Source of the DNA: Cudoniella acicularis
Lineage: Eukaryota; Ascomycota; Leotiomycetes; Helotiales; Helotiaceae
Assembly: GCA_013054445.1 (NCBI GenBank)
Contig: JAAMPI010000330.1
Span: forward strand, 1 to 43,012
Length of the DNA: 43,012 nt
Reading direction: 5' to 3'
The notes under the pieces were generated by a model. The model did not search any database, had not been told where the DNA came from, and saw only the letters and a program-made list of their open reading frames with translations. A program made the position numbers and the translations under genes. Shown here in pieces: positions 1 to 9,406 of the stretch (position 1 is its first letter; each line of letters opens with the position of its first letter).

Positions 1-150
1 AAGAAGAGTGTGTATAAGAAGAGTGTGTATAAGAAGAGTGTGTATAAGAAGAGTGTGTATAAGAAGAGTGTGTATAAGAAGAGTGTGTATAAGGAGAGCG
101 CGCACAAGGAAGGAGAGTGCTAGGAGAGTGTGTGCTAGGTGAGTATATAT
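1..150. repeat. 15-bp minisatellite, left end
   Basis: Ten consecutive 15-bp units. The first six are identical (AAGAAGAGTGTGTAT); the seventh (AAGGAGAGCGCGCAC, 91-105) differs from them only by C/T and G/A transitions, and the last three are more diverged. The array runs into an AT-rich tract. A related 15-bp array in the opposite orientation closes the other end of the window. Confidence 0.95.
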
Positions 151-212
151 AATTTATATAATATTTATATAATATTTATATATACGGGTACCCGTGGGTA
201 CCTATATAGGAG
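151..212. repeat. AT tract plus GGGTACC palindromes
   Basis: A TATA-rich tract (about 151-183) is followed by overlapping palindromes built on GGGTACCCGTGGGTACC and then AGGAGTAAG. The same three-part order (15-bp array, AT tract, GGGTACC palindromes with AGGAGTAAG) is found inverted at 42.69-43.01 kb, so this is one composite repeat family. Confidence 0.8.
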
Positions 213-228
213 TAAGAGAAACCCGACC

Positions 229-1569
229 AAATAATCGACGGCTTCGGCTTTTCCGAACCCTTCTAACGCGCTAACACTATCGTCAGTCTCCTAGCCGAAA
301 GCAAAAAGAAGCCTTAGACCTCTTCTTTAGTACTGCTAATAGCGCCAGGATAACGATTCTACGAATCGGCATTAGTTCCTCGCCTGATTCTTCGTTCGAT
401 CATATGAATACGATTAAGCCTAAGAATCCGGGGTCGCTTTCTACGACGCCGAGTTATATATAGGATAAGAAGGATAGTAGGCAGTTGTTTATAGCGAAGC
501 AGGCGGTGACGTATAGGGTTAAGACGTTTTATACGGATATATAGAGTACGCCAGGGTTTATAAAGACGAATAGGAATAATATGAATAGAGGGTCTTTATA
601 TAGTATTTCGGGTACGACTTATAAGAGTGGGGATTATAAATAGGTGTATACGGATTACTTAGTAAAATATGTTTAGTTATATCAGGCTACGGGTATAAAG
701 ATTATATATCTAGGGTTCTTGAATAAACCCGAATTGACATAAGCATCCTTCTAAAGAATTAACTTTAATATAGAACATATGACTAACTATATAAACAATC
801 ATAGGATATCCTATGCCTCGATGCTGTCATCCAGAGCTCAAGTAGCAGATTTCATCAAAGTTCTCTACCTAACTCTTTAAAAAGCTGGTCTCATGGATAT
901 TAGGATAGTATACTATAACTCCGAAGGGTAAGGAGACTAGAAATCTATAACAGGCTCCCTCTCGTCAATCAACTTAATAATCAGCCCTATAACCTCATAT
1001 ATATACACTAGCCAGCCCTCCTCACCAATTGGTACACCCTATCATATAGCAAACCGAATAGGCAGATTTGTAAGGAGCATGGATAGTAGCTTGGTATAGC
1101 AGTGGTAGAGCTGGCGAGGGCATGACGTAGGCAGACTATATACACGATGGCCTTATCACCGTAAATTACAGCGGATATCTATATCAGGTCAGAGCATAAG
1201 ACAGAAACACAAGTTCAAAGCTCATGAAATCGAAAGTAAGGTTGTGACACTATTAAAGAGATTATAGGCTTTTAGACAATATTGTAGAGCTATTCGACTT
1301 GGCGCAATTCGTGCTAATACTTTAGCAGGTGATATAAAGACGACTACGTTAAGAATATAGATAGGAGTATAGCGGTGTTGATAATTAATTTAGATAGTAC
1401 TACTACCGTGAGTATTTCTTTTCAAGGGTTTGTTAGCACGGCGGTTAAGGCGTGATTGACGGATAATACCTATAATTTAGACTCAACTCCTGCAGAAATT
1501 TCTAGTAGTACGGTCACTAGATCAGTGCCAGCGAGAGGCATAGTCAGTTTTGTTGTTACTAGTACTTAA
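229..1569 (+). pseudogene. RIP-degraded GH30 glycoside hydrolase
   Basis: Relic of a secreted glycoside hydrolase of family 30, a family that includes fungal endo-beta-1,6-galactanases and glucuronoxylanases. Across three frames one can follow the N-terminal DGFGFSE, then SSPDSSFDHMNTIKPKNPGS, then GFLN-x-PE, then SEG-x-GD, AWYSSG-x-AGEGMT and a C-terminal beta-sandwich ending SVPARGIVSFVVTS. The usual NEP acid/base motif reads N-K-P (Lys codon 725-727, GAA to AAA). The Glu of SEG (923-925), probably the nucleophile, is kept. About a dozen TAG/TAA codons fall at expected Trp or Gln positions and there are frameshifts near 290, 1040 and 1230. Family call is firm from motif order; the subfamily is not resolved. 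No signal peptide can be seen before 229. Confidence 0.85.
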
Positions 1570-1718
1570 ACCGTATAAACATTTCAGTAATAGTTCCGTT
1601 TAACATTATAGATAGGGCAAATACCTCAAATGCCACTTAAAAAGATATTGATACCCGAGATTCCCCCTTTCGTGCCACCTTATTTAAGACGGCTCCACTA
1701 AACTCCGCTCCCGTTATA

Positions 1719-4642
1719 TCAAACAGCATCCTTAGATTTTTCCGAAGCATCAAGAATTTCTAACATTTTCTGAGAAGTACTTATCAAAAAACCTAACACT
1801 TTTCTTGCATCTCTATCATTTACATCTCCAAGGAACAAAGCCTCTGGGATCAACTTATCCCGTTGCTCACGCCACTTCTCTCTCCATTCCTCTGCTGCTG
1901 GTTTTATTGTCATCTTCAACCTGACAGGATCAGAATCCACTTTCGATTCCTCTGAAGGTCGGATCATAATAGCTTGATGTGATGACGAAGCTGTGATTGG
2001 TTCTGATTCTTTTCCTTTTTGGGCGGAATTTTGTGTCTCAACAGAAGTACGCTTTGAATTATCTTGCTGGGGTTCCGGGGTAGGATTTGGCTTTGTGAAA
2101 GAGGCTCTCCGGCTGCGTGAGTGGACTCGCTGATGATGCGGAACATGCTCTCTACTTTTATTCGCCTTTTTAGCAAAAGTAGGAGAATAGGGCGAATCTG
2201 GTCGAGCGGTCTTGGATTGATGGATAATACCAGGAGACTTTCTGAGAAGAGAATCTCGCGATCGCATGATTCTCAGCTCAAAAAGAGATTTAATTGGCAA
2301 AGAAGATGTAGAATTCCTTTTAGGCTTTTCGCCCTTTGGGCCTGTGTTTTTCACGGCTTGGATACCGATCTCCCCTGTTGATCTGTTACGGGAGTGCCAC
2401 ATCTGCTTGGTAGGGGATTCTCGGCCGCTGGTTGATGTTATTTTGAAACAATTCTCAATGGTGTGTATACTCTGCGATGAAACAGATGATGCTGCGGTTC
2501 GAGTCGAAGGAATAATTCTTGGCAAATTAGAATTTTTTGAAAAGGGCGAGTCGTATGTGGTACCATCACCTGATACTAGATCAAAGCTGTGCCTTTTGCT
2601 ACTGTGTAAGGTCAGAAAAGAGAAATTGCCGTTGTTCGATTTGAAAAGAGATTTAGCACAAAATTAAACTCACCCTGCTCTATTTTCATGATCACTGGCA
2701 AGATTATCTCGACTGTCAATAGCACCACCAGTCTCACTTCGTGCTCCTCCCATCTTGGGAGCTGGCTCATTGTCCACTGTCCAGAATGTAAAGTTTTCTA
2801 ACAACCACTGAAAGCCGTCTGTATCTTGAGTGATTGTTATTCCGATGTACCGTGCGATGATGACCTTGGCTGTTTCGGATTCGATAAGTGTCTGTAACAG
2901 CCAGTAATTGACTCTTGCACTACCATGGTTCGCGTAGTTTGCTTTTCCAACCATTTCGTTCCACAATTCTAAGTCATCATCAAATAACGAGTTCCACTGT
3001 AACTGTTCCCTAGGTACCTTTGACTCGAAGTGCTGTTCTAGATAATAAAGAATGACCGCGGGGTTCATCCAATCATAGTAAGGCTGCTCGCGTAATGATG
3101 ACATCGAGGGAAGTTGAAAAGCACCGAATCGATCAGCAAACTCCAGGTATTTTTTGAGTCTTCCGTTGCGATCATCAAGCCAGTTCTTGCTATTTATACG
3201 CGAGTTCATCATGATCAGGTTCCGCATGCTCATGGGATTCCTTTCACTGATTATGACCCTTTCCACAAGACAAGTGGCCTTCCAATGGGTATGCCACAGT
3301 AACGATAGCTCTGATTCTTCAACGGGATGCTCAATGCCTTCCGGCTCATGAGATCCGGTAATATCCTCTAGAATTTGAACGATGGCCGCTTCGCGCTCAG
3401 CATCCAAGACTGCGCCCTCCGACGCATGGTTGCCCAGGCGGCAGTCTTCACAGAGCTCCGAATCACCAGTGGTGGCTTGAAAGTTATTGTGCACCCGTTG
3501 CCGTCGTTTTGGTCGAATCAAGTTCCTTTCCTCACAACGACTGCTGGCACCATGCTCAAAAATAATATGGGCCCGGAACTTCGTCCACTCTATGGATCCA
3601 GCAGAAAAGTCGCAGTCGCCAAAGGAATGGTCTTCAACCAGATGCATCCCTCGATACTCCCAATCAGATAGGGATGAAAAGTTTTGCTCACAATAGATAC
3701 ATCGATTTTCGATGAAAGCATCCTCAATTCCAAGTATTGCACCGCAGCTGAATTCAAATTGCCCCTCTACGTTGATTTCTTCCGGCTCATGACGATAGGA
3801 TAGGCTTTTGCGAACTATTTCCTGGAGTTGTTCTACCTGAGAGCCTAAACTGGAAACAGCATCGGACAGTGCTTTCACTTTGTCAGAGCTATGCCTTGAG
3901 TATGCAATACTCATCCGTGTAGAGCTCTCGACCCGATTCAATTGCTCTGCAAGAGGGGACGTCACGCTGTTGTCCATATAAGACGTCAACTCGCCACTCT
4001 GCTTTGAGACTGTCTGAGAAATGAAGTATGAGGTCGCGTGGGACTCGCTGTGTGATTGAAGGGTTCTCTGTATTTCGATATCGCGTGTCGACTGCCTTTC
4101 TTGAAATGCCTTGAGATCTGCGGTGATGGCATCAAGCTGATTCAAACCTTGGAGGCTTAAAGACCTGCAGCCGATTAGCTTGAGGAAAAGCCTGCTATTA
4201 TGGCAGACTTACTGTCCCAATATAGCTAAGCTGATGCCGAGTTCCTGCTGGTAACGCGCAATCTGATTGTGGAATTCGCTGAACCCATTCTTATTCACTG
4301 CAACTCTCATCCGAGAGAAAAAGGCTCTCGAGCCTAGCTTAGATTCAGGATCATAAGCATCCGCCAAATCTAGCCAGCGATTGATATGGTCACTAAATTC
4401 CCCAATTTGGTATTCCAGTCTATCCAAATCGACACTCGCGGTGGTGGGGATTTTATCAAGCAGTCGCTGGGTATCCAGCATGCTTTGTCGAAAGGAATCG
4501 ACATCTCGTAAGAATGATTCGACAGTACTCGGAGCATTTTTCACGGCTTTGGCAAAGTCGCACAGTTTGATGATGCCTCAATCGATTGACCGAGAAGACT
4601 GACTAGTCCTGCGATGCTGGAAGCGACGCCGAGTGCTTCCAT
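1719..4642 (-). CDS. Helo-like N-domain protein, frameshifted
   Basis: Exons read as 4642-4213, 4164-2674 and 2601-1719, about 934 codons. Introns: 4212-4165 (GTAAGT...CTGCAG) and 2673-2602 (GTGAGT...CTGAC...ACACAG); both keep frame. The start MEALGVASSIAGLVSLLGQS is typical of the fungal Helo-like N-terminal domain found on STAND/NLR proteins, and the helical domain continues to about residue 143. A single missing base near 4576 breaks the frame right after this motif; it may be a real mutation or a sequence error. The second exon opens with a coiled-coil-like stretch, then a C2H2-like motif (CIYC...H-x4-H, about 3600-3690). The last exon is Ser/Thr/Lys-rich and probably disordered, ending in a charged helix. 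No NACHT or NB-ARC motor is present. A gene caller would probably start at an internal ATG instead. Confidence 0.7.
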
Positions 4643-5256
4643 GATGGCAGAGATTGGGAGGCATTGATGCCATGGAGAGAGAGACCGCCCGTAAACTCAC
4701 GAAAGGGAGGCTGGCATTCGATGTGCCAGGCCATCGATTTGCAGAGAAAGACAGATGAAGCCATTATCGTGGAAATTCTGCTGGCGTTGAAGTGAGGCTG
4801 GGGTGAGACGTCCAAGGGTGCGAAGCCGTAAGGCAGACTCCGTAGGGCAACGGCAACCACTTCGGCATGTGATTTCCCGCTTCCGAGATACCCGAGTGAA
4901 TAGCCGGTACCCGGGCGAAAAATAACAAAGCGACAGGTATTTAGGTACTCTGCGACTAATGTATTGTCTTGTCGTTAAGTAAGTAAATCTAAAACAAGGT
5001 TTTGTCAATGATTAACTTTGTATTACTTAAATCCTATTCCTTTCTTTTCATTTCTTAAAGTTACCTGTTCTTTCGCCTTCGACCTGTTTAACCGCGGGGT
5101 ATATAGCTCTGCTCGCCGATTTTACAACTCAATTCAGGGGTGAGTGCTTAGGAGTATATAAACTTATTAAAAGAGTTTTATTAATATATATAAACAGTAA
5201 AGAATACGAGATATTAATAGGTATTACTATATATTAAGTTTTCCTTCTACTATCCC
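4643..5256. other. intergenic, AT-rich repeat relic
   Basis: No supportable gene. The proximal part is the upstream region of the minus-strand Helo-like gene. From about 4990 it is AT-rich, with a GC-richer block at 5085-5150 that looks like a transposon end, but no terminal repeat could be paired with confidence. Confidence 0.5.
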
Positions 5257-5521
5257 TGTTACAGATATAGTGTAACGCACAGTCTTGTGACTAGGGAGCC
5301 TCAGACGGTGTGGCGCTATATGCGACAGTGGCTCTGACACGTCCCCCTAACCCCTTATCACGTGTCCTCGCTTAGCAGAACTCACCTCCTGTATATAAGG
5401 CTCCTTCGNGGCCACCTCTCTTCTTCTCTCCTTAGCTTAGTTTCTTCGATAATACAACACCTTCTAGCAAATACGTCCCCACGCGACGTCAGGGCCCTAG
5501 TGCCTTTGCAGAGCCGTAACA
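5257..5521 (+). mobile_element. LTR relic (family A)
   Basis: Starts in a TGTTACAG/TGTAACG context and ends in GAGCCGTAACA. The core CTCACCTCCTGTATATAAGG (TATA element) and the CT-rich CTTAGCTTAGTTTCTTCG segment recur at 11.9-12.0 kb, and related segments at 8.86-8.95 kb (minus) and 35.8 kb. No clear 5-bp target duplication and no internal retrotransposon genes are seen, so it is a solo or truncated LTR. One N lies at 5409. The open frame running through it is not a gene. Confidence 0.7.
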
Positions 5522-5853
5522 CTTTAGTGCCGTTAATAAAATTTACTAACCTAGTTCTTCTCTACTTCGTGTCTAATAATCTCCTCTACAAAGTTCTTGA
5601 CTATTTGACTAGTTAGAGGGATCCCGCGGCCGATCAGACGGTTGATTTGGTTAATTAGAACCTGCTCTTGTGCGTTGGTGAGACATTAGAGTCGTTCAGA
5701 CTAGAATTGTTCCCCGGAGGTGGTTTTGCCTCTATAGCGTCGGGACAGCGTAGTTCGGTCAACCTCGTGCTTTCTAGCGATCTTAGCGTAATTTGGCATG
5801 CCATAGCTATCTACCTTAGCAATCGCCTTGTCCACATCACCTTTGGTTCTCAT
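5522..5853 (-). pseudogene. pogo/Fot1-type transposase N-terminal relic
   Basis: The minus strand from ATG 5853 encodes MRTKGDVDKAIAKVDSYGMP, then NYAKIARKHEVDRTTLSRRY, a psq-type helix-turn-helix, then LTNAQEQVLINQINRL...TSQIVKNFVEEII and KN-stop-VSKF, the second DNA-binding (CENP-B/Tc5-like) helix domain of fungal pogo-family transposases. In-frame stops fall where Gln or Trp are expected (for example TAG in the KNW-x-x-F position), as in RIP. The catalytic DDE domain is absent: the sequence ends at the LTR (5521), and the continuation cannot be recognised beyond the LTR. Confidence 0.8.
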
Positions 5854-6337
5854 TTTATCGTTTAAAGAGGGTAGTGTGGCGTGGAAGAGACGCGTACATT
5901 TAAGCGGACCGTGCACGTAACCGGGGTCTCGAGTATATGCTCCAGAATCATTCTGCAAGCGTGGTGCCAGCACGATTGACATGATAAACTAAGCTGAAGC
6001 TCTTGTAACATTACTAGGAAATCCAAAGGCTGGGGGCGGCTGGCTGAGTAAGACTGCAGCATACGTGAGTGAAAGTGAGTGCTAGTGAGTGTCCGTGGAT
6101 GTACGTGAGACGTGAACGTGCCTGAGAGTGAATGGACAGGGAATTTACGTGATGGCGTTTCGCTTAAAGTTGTGACTAAGCTAGCGGCTTGGCAATTTAC
6201 GTGAGAGTACTTCAACTCCACTCTTGACTGGTCATCCCGTATTCACAACCGCACCGCAGATCACACTAAGACAAGCCACCTCACTAGCACCTCAACCCTT
6301 CTCTTCTTTGGCCTTGCATCACCAGCAGCCGTTCAAC
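5854..6337. other. intergenic with degenerate GTGAG repeats
   Basis: Upstream region of the dehydrogenase. From about 6063 to 6135 it holds a degenerate run of GTGAGT-like units (GTGAGTGAAAGTGAGTGC and variants). No gene is supported. The last 100 bp before the ATG are pyrimidine/CA-rich, typical of a fungal 5' leader. Confidence 0.5.
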
Positions 6338-7312
6338 ATGGCCATGCTCAAGGCTCTCTACACTCAGTATTTCCCCGCCAAACCGGCCTTCACCGAAAAG
6401 GATGTCGGCAGCCAGGCCGGGAAGGTCTTCATTGTCACCGGCAGCAATACGGGAGTTGGCTACGAGCTTGTCAAGATGCTCTACCCATCAGGTGCCACAA
6501 TTTACATGGCAGGTCGTTCGGAAGAGCGCATGAAGAATGCTATCCAAGGAATCACCTCCGCCTCCGCCTCGCCTGCACCAGCTACTCCCGCAACGCTAAA
6601 GTACCTACATTATGACCTTGCCGACCTGGATTCTATAAAAGCTGCTGCGACCGAATTTGCTAAGCAAGAGAGCACACTGGATATCGTGTGGCATAATGCG
6701 GGCATCGGAGGTGGTAAAGGCTTGTCGACTGAGCAGAAAATCGAAGGCCATATCGGCATCAACTGTGTAGCCCCTCTCCTCTTCACTGAACTACTTCTTC
6801 CTCAACTCAAAGCTGCTGCCAAGGCAAACAGAACCCCTCGCATTGTCTGGACCGGCTCAGCCATAACGGAGGCGAAAGCACCAAGAGGCGGTATCAATTT
6901 CGAACTTATCGAAGCCGGCCAATCCACAGATCCTTTCACAGACTACGCCAATTCTAAGGTTGGAAACTACTGGCTTGCAGCCGAATGTGCCAAGCGATAC
7001 GCCAAAGATGGTATCATTAGCATCTGCCAAAACCCTGGAAATCTGAAATCCGACTTTTACAGGCACCAGCCGAAGATGATGATGCTTTTCGTCAGCCCGA
7101 TCCTCCATGAGCCGAAGATGGGCGCATATACCGAACTGTACTCTGGATTTACTTCCGAGATTACTCCGGAGAACAACAATGGCTCTTATATTTGGCCTTG
7201 GGGCAATCTGGTGAAGGTTCACACCCGTGCAGACATCAATGAGGGTATCACCAACGGCAAAGCCACCAAGTTCTGGGAGTGGTGCCAGGAAAAGTACAGC
7301 CCTTACAAGTGA
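6338..7312 (+). CDS. short-chain dehydrogenase/reductase
   Basis: Intact, intronless, 324 residues. It carries the classical SDR nucleotide-binding motif TGSNTGVG (residues 34-41), AGR-S-E-E-R after beta-2 (an Arg placed to favour NADP), HNAG in beta-4, the catalytic Ser in TGSA (174) and Tyr-x3-Lys in YANSK (Tyr203, Lys207). Expected reaction: NAD(P)-dependent oxidation or reduction of an alcohol/carbonyl; the substrate cannot be told. ATG 6338 is chosen over the longer upstream open frame because its context (CAACATGGCC) is a strong fungal start and homologues begin just before the Rossmann fold. It lies next to a PKS remnant on the opposite strand, so a former role as a tailoring enzyme is possible. 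Cytosolic; no signal peptide is evident. Confidence 0.92.
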   Translation: MAMLKALYTQYFPAKPAFTEKDVGSQAGKVFIVTGSNTGVGYELVKMLYPSGATIYMAGRSEERMKNAIQGITSASASPAPATPATLKYLHYDLADLDSIKAAATEFAKQESTLDIVWHNAGIGGGKGLSTEQKIEGHIGINCVAPLLFTELLLPQLKAAAKANRTPRIVWTGSAITEAKAPRGGINFELIEAGQSTDPFTDYANSKVGNYWLAAECAKRYAKDGIISICQNPGNLKSDFYRHQPKMMMLFVSPILHEPKMGAYTELYSGFTSEITPENNNGSYIWPWGNLVKVHTRADINEGITNGKATKFWEWCQEKYSPYK

Positions 7313-7799
7313 TTAGTCAACTTCTGAATTTGACTAGCCTCTTCGGCGTTGTGGAACTACGGCGAGAAACTATGGTGAGCGGGCTCTAAGTGAGTATTTG
7401 GGTTAGCACCTTCACAGATTCTTCAATTATCTCCCTCAGAGGAGAGAGGAATCATAGGTCAAAAATTTTACGGGACCTTCTGAGAGGTCTGGAGGACATC
7501 TAGGCCAGCTATGGCGACAAAGACGCACCTAGCATTGGTTGTTTTTCTACCAGCTTGTAATAATGAGTTTGAATTTCTTCCGTTTTTGCTTGCGAACATG
7601 CTACATTCTTTTCAGTGCACTTAGAAGTGATACATCAGAAGACCTGCTTAGTGATAATATACGGTGTTACATGAGGCTGCTACTTCTTCCTACACATTCC
7701 AAGATCTCATAGTACACAATCCCATGCCGTACCCTATTTACGCTGACAGAAACATCAAAAGAAGAAAAGATTAACGGATATCCTAGATAAGATGATGCT
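7313..7799. other. intergenic between convergent genes
   Basis: About 490 bp between the stop of the dehydrogenase and the stop of the minus-strand PKS remnant. Presumably the 3' regions of both. No further gene or repeat was recognised. Confidence 0.5.
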
Positions 7800-8858
7800 C
7801 TAACTCCGTTTCAGTAATCTCGCCAATATCATCTCCGACAGACTCGTTAACGTATTCGCAGCCACGACCTCCAAAGTCGTCATATCCACACTCAGCTCAG
7901 CCCTAGCCCAATTCCTGAACTCAACCGCAGCCAATGAGTCAATTCCGTACGAAGACAACGGTCGCGCTGGATCGATAGGCTCGCTCATACCTAAACTCTT
8001 CACGAACTTCTCATTGCCCAGCTCAGTAGCAGCATCGAGAAGTCGTTCGTGGTCAATGGAGCTGCCGTTTTCCTTGCCTGCCGCCCGGATGAGTGTTAAC
8101 GAAGAGTCTGCTTGCTCGGTCAATCCGAAGGTTGCGAAGTACGCTGCAGGACGAAGATGAATGAAATGAATGTCTCGATATACGGGCGACTCTTTCGGAA
8201 GAGGCACCGGTACATCCGTGATAAGCTGCGACATGCTTCCAGCCTTGACAGGCCGAGATACTTGCTGCAAGATAGAGTAATGCAGAATTTTATGGAGCAA
8301 GGCCTCCCTGATCGGTGTCCATCCTTGAGCTAGAAGTCTCCGTTGGATTTCGTCATGCTCGTTTACGTAGCCGACATCTCCGATGACTCCGAGGCTGACG
8401 GAATTGGCGAGGTGACCGAGGGACCGTCGGTATGAGTCGAAGGCATCTAAGAAGGCGTTTTCGGCACTGTGGTTCGCTTGGCCTCGAGCGCTGGCTATAC
8501 CGCAGATGCTGGAGAGCATGGCGAAGAAGCCCAGCTCGATTTCCTTTTCCAGAGCAACGTTGTGCAAATTCCATGTGCCTTGGACCTTGGGATGAAGAGC
8601 TGCGTGGAACTCATCGGTGCTCATCGAGCTGTATAATTTGTCCTACAAGGCATAGTCAGAAACGATACGAGAAGGATTCGAGTGCGGACTTACGCGAAGA
8701 ACCATAGCCCTTTGGATTATACCACATACTGGCGCTGAAGCCTGATCAAATGTTCTTCGTACATCTTCTATCATTGTAACGTCTCCCTGGACCAGGTCTA
8801 CTTGGGCTCCAAGTGAGTTCAAATCAGCAAGTACGGACTTTGACCTGCTGTCCCTTAA
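7800..8858 (-). pseudogene. polyketide synthase 3' remnant (KR-ACP)
   Basis: C-terminal end of a fungal type I, probably highly reducing, polyketide synthase: second half of the ketoreductase (KR) domain followed by the acyl-carrier protein. Exons 8858-8694 and 8642-7800 join across a 51-bp intron (8693-8643, GTAAGT...CTGACT...TAG) in frame. KR is recognised by VQGDVTMIEDV, KVQGTWNLHN, FFAMLSSICGIASARGQAN and DAFDSYRR; the ACP by YGIDSLAAVEFRNW, with the phosphopantetheine Ser codon at 7937-7935 intact. In the KR motif QAN-Y-x-A-x-N the catalytic Tyr is His here (codon 8471-8469, CAC). All upstream domains (KS, AT, DH, ER) are missing: coding sense stops at the LTR beginning near 8860. The exon that remains cannot start translation as a PKS. 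Confidence 0.9.
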
Positions 8859-8859
8859 G

Positions 8860-9213
8860 GGGTCTATTTACAGGAGGTGAGTGCTGGTAAGCGAAGGCAC
8901 GTGATAAGGGGTCAGGGGCCTCTGTCGCAAAGAGTGCTACACTGTCAGGATGTAACGTTCTGTTGTCACGTGGTATAGCTATATCACGTGAGGGGTTTTA
9001 CTTAGTCTTAGAAGCGTCAAGCAGATCCTGGNAGAANGTTATCTTATTGCTAAGAGTATGAGTTGAGCAACGAAGCTCAAACATAGGAAAACTATATAGC
9101 TATATAGGTGGTCGTGGCTGTTCACGTGTTCACCAGTTCACTCCCTCGGGCAGCGAACTAGTGAACTAGTGAACTGGGATCATGTGATCCGTCACATGAT
9201 CTAGGTCGTGACA
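8860..9213 (-). mobile_element. LTR remnant (family A) truncating the PKS
   Basis: Read on the minus strand it begins TGTCACGACC (9213), has the palindrome GATCATGTGA-TCCG-TCACATGATC (9178-9201), and runs to CTCACCTCCTGTAAATAG near 8862, collinear with other family A copies at 5.3 kb and 35.5 kb. The distal CT-rich part and the LTR end are missing at the PKS junction, so LTR and PKS were both cut there. Ns at 9032 and 9037. Confidence 0.7.
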
Positions 9214-9289
9214 CAATGATCCCACAGAGAGTGAGATGTTGCTGCTGCCCAGCCTCGCGCTGCTATGTTTGAGCCGATAGAAGGCGAGC

Positions 9290-9406
9290 TATGATGTGCC
9301 GATTTACGGATGCTCAGGCTCTGCTCAGGCACGCTCACCCTCAGCTCAGGTTAAAGCAGCAGCAACTCACGCCCAGAAACTAAAACGGAAGCAGCGAATA
9401 TGGGAT
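9290..9406. repeat. GCTCAGG repeat, copy 1
   Basis: Several GCTCAGG/GCTCACC units followed by GGTTAAAGCAGCAGCA and a purine-rich tail. The same order (GCTCAGG units, GCTAAAGCAGCAGTAGCTC, AAGACGGAAACAGAAA) occurs at 19675-19795. The tail could be a Lys/Ala-rich transposase C-terminus, but that is a guess. The ankyrin gene remnant begins immediately after it. Confidence 0.65.

Noticed and set aside
1..150. Telomeric repeat
   Set aside because: Unit is 15 bp and lacks the TTAGGG motif of filamentous ascomycete telomeres.
5362..5616. Plus-strand open frame of 84 codons
   Set aside because: It runs through the LTR and the antisense of the transposase relic; composition follows the repeat and contains an ambiguous base.
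6224..6337. N-terminal extension of the dehydrogenase
   Set aside because: The longer frame has no domain sense and a weak start context; the ATG at 6338 has a strong context and fits the family.
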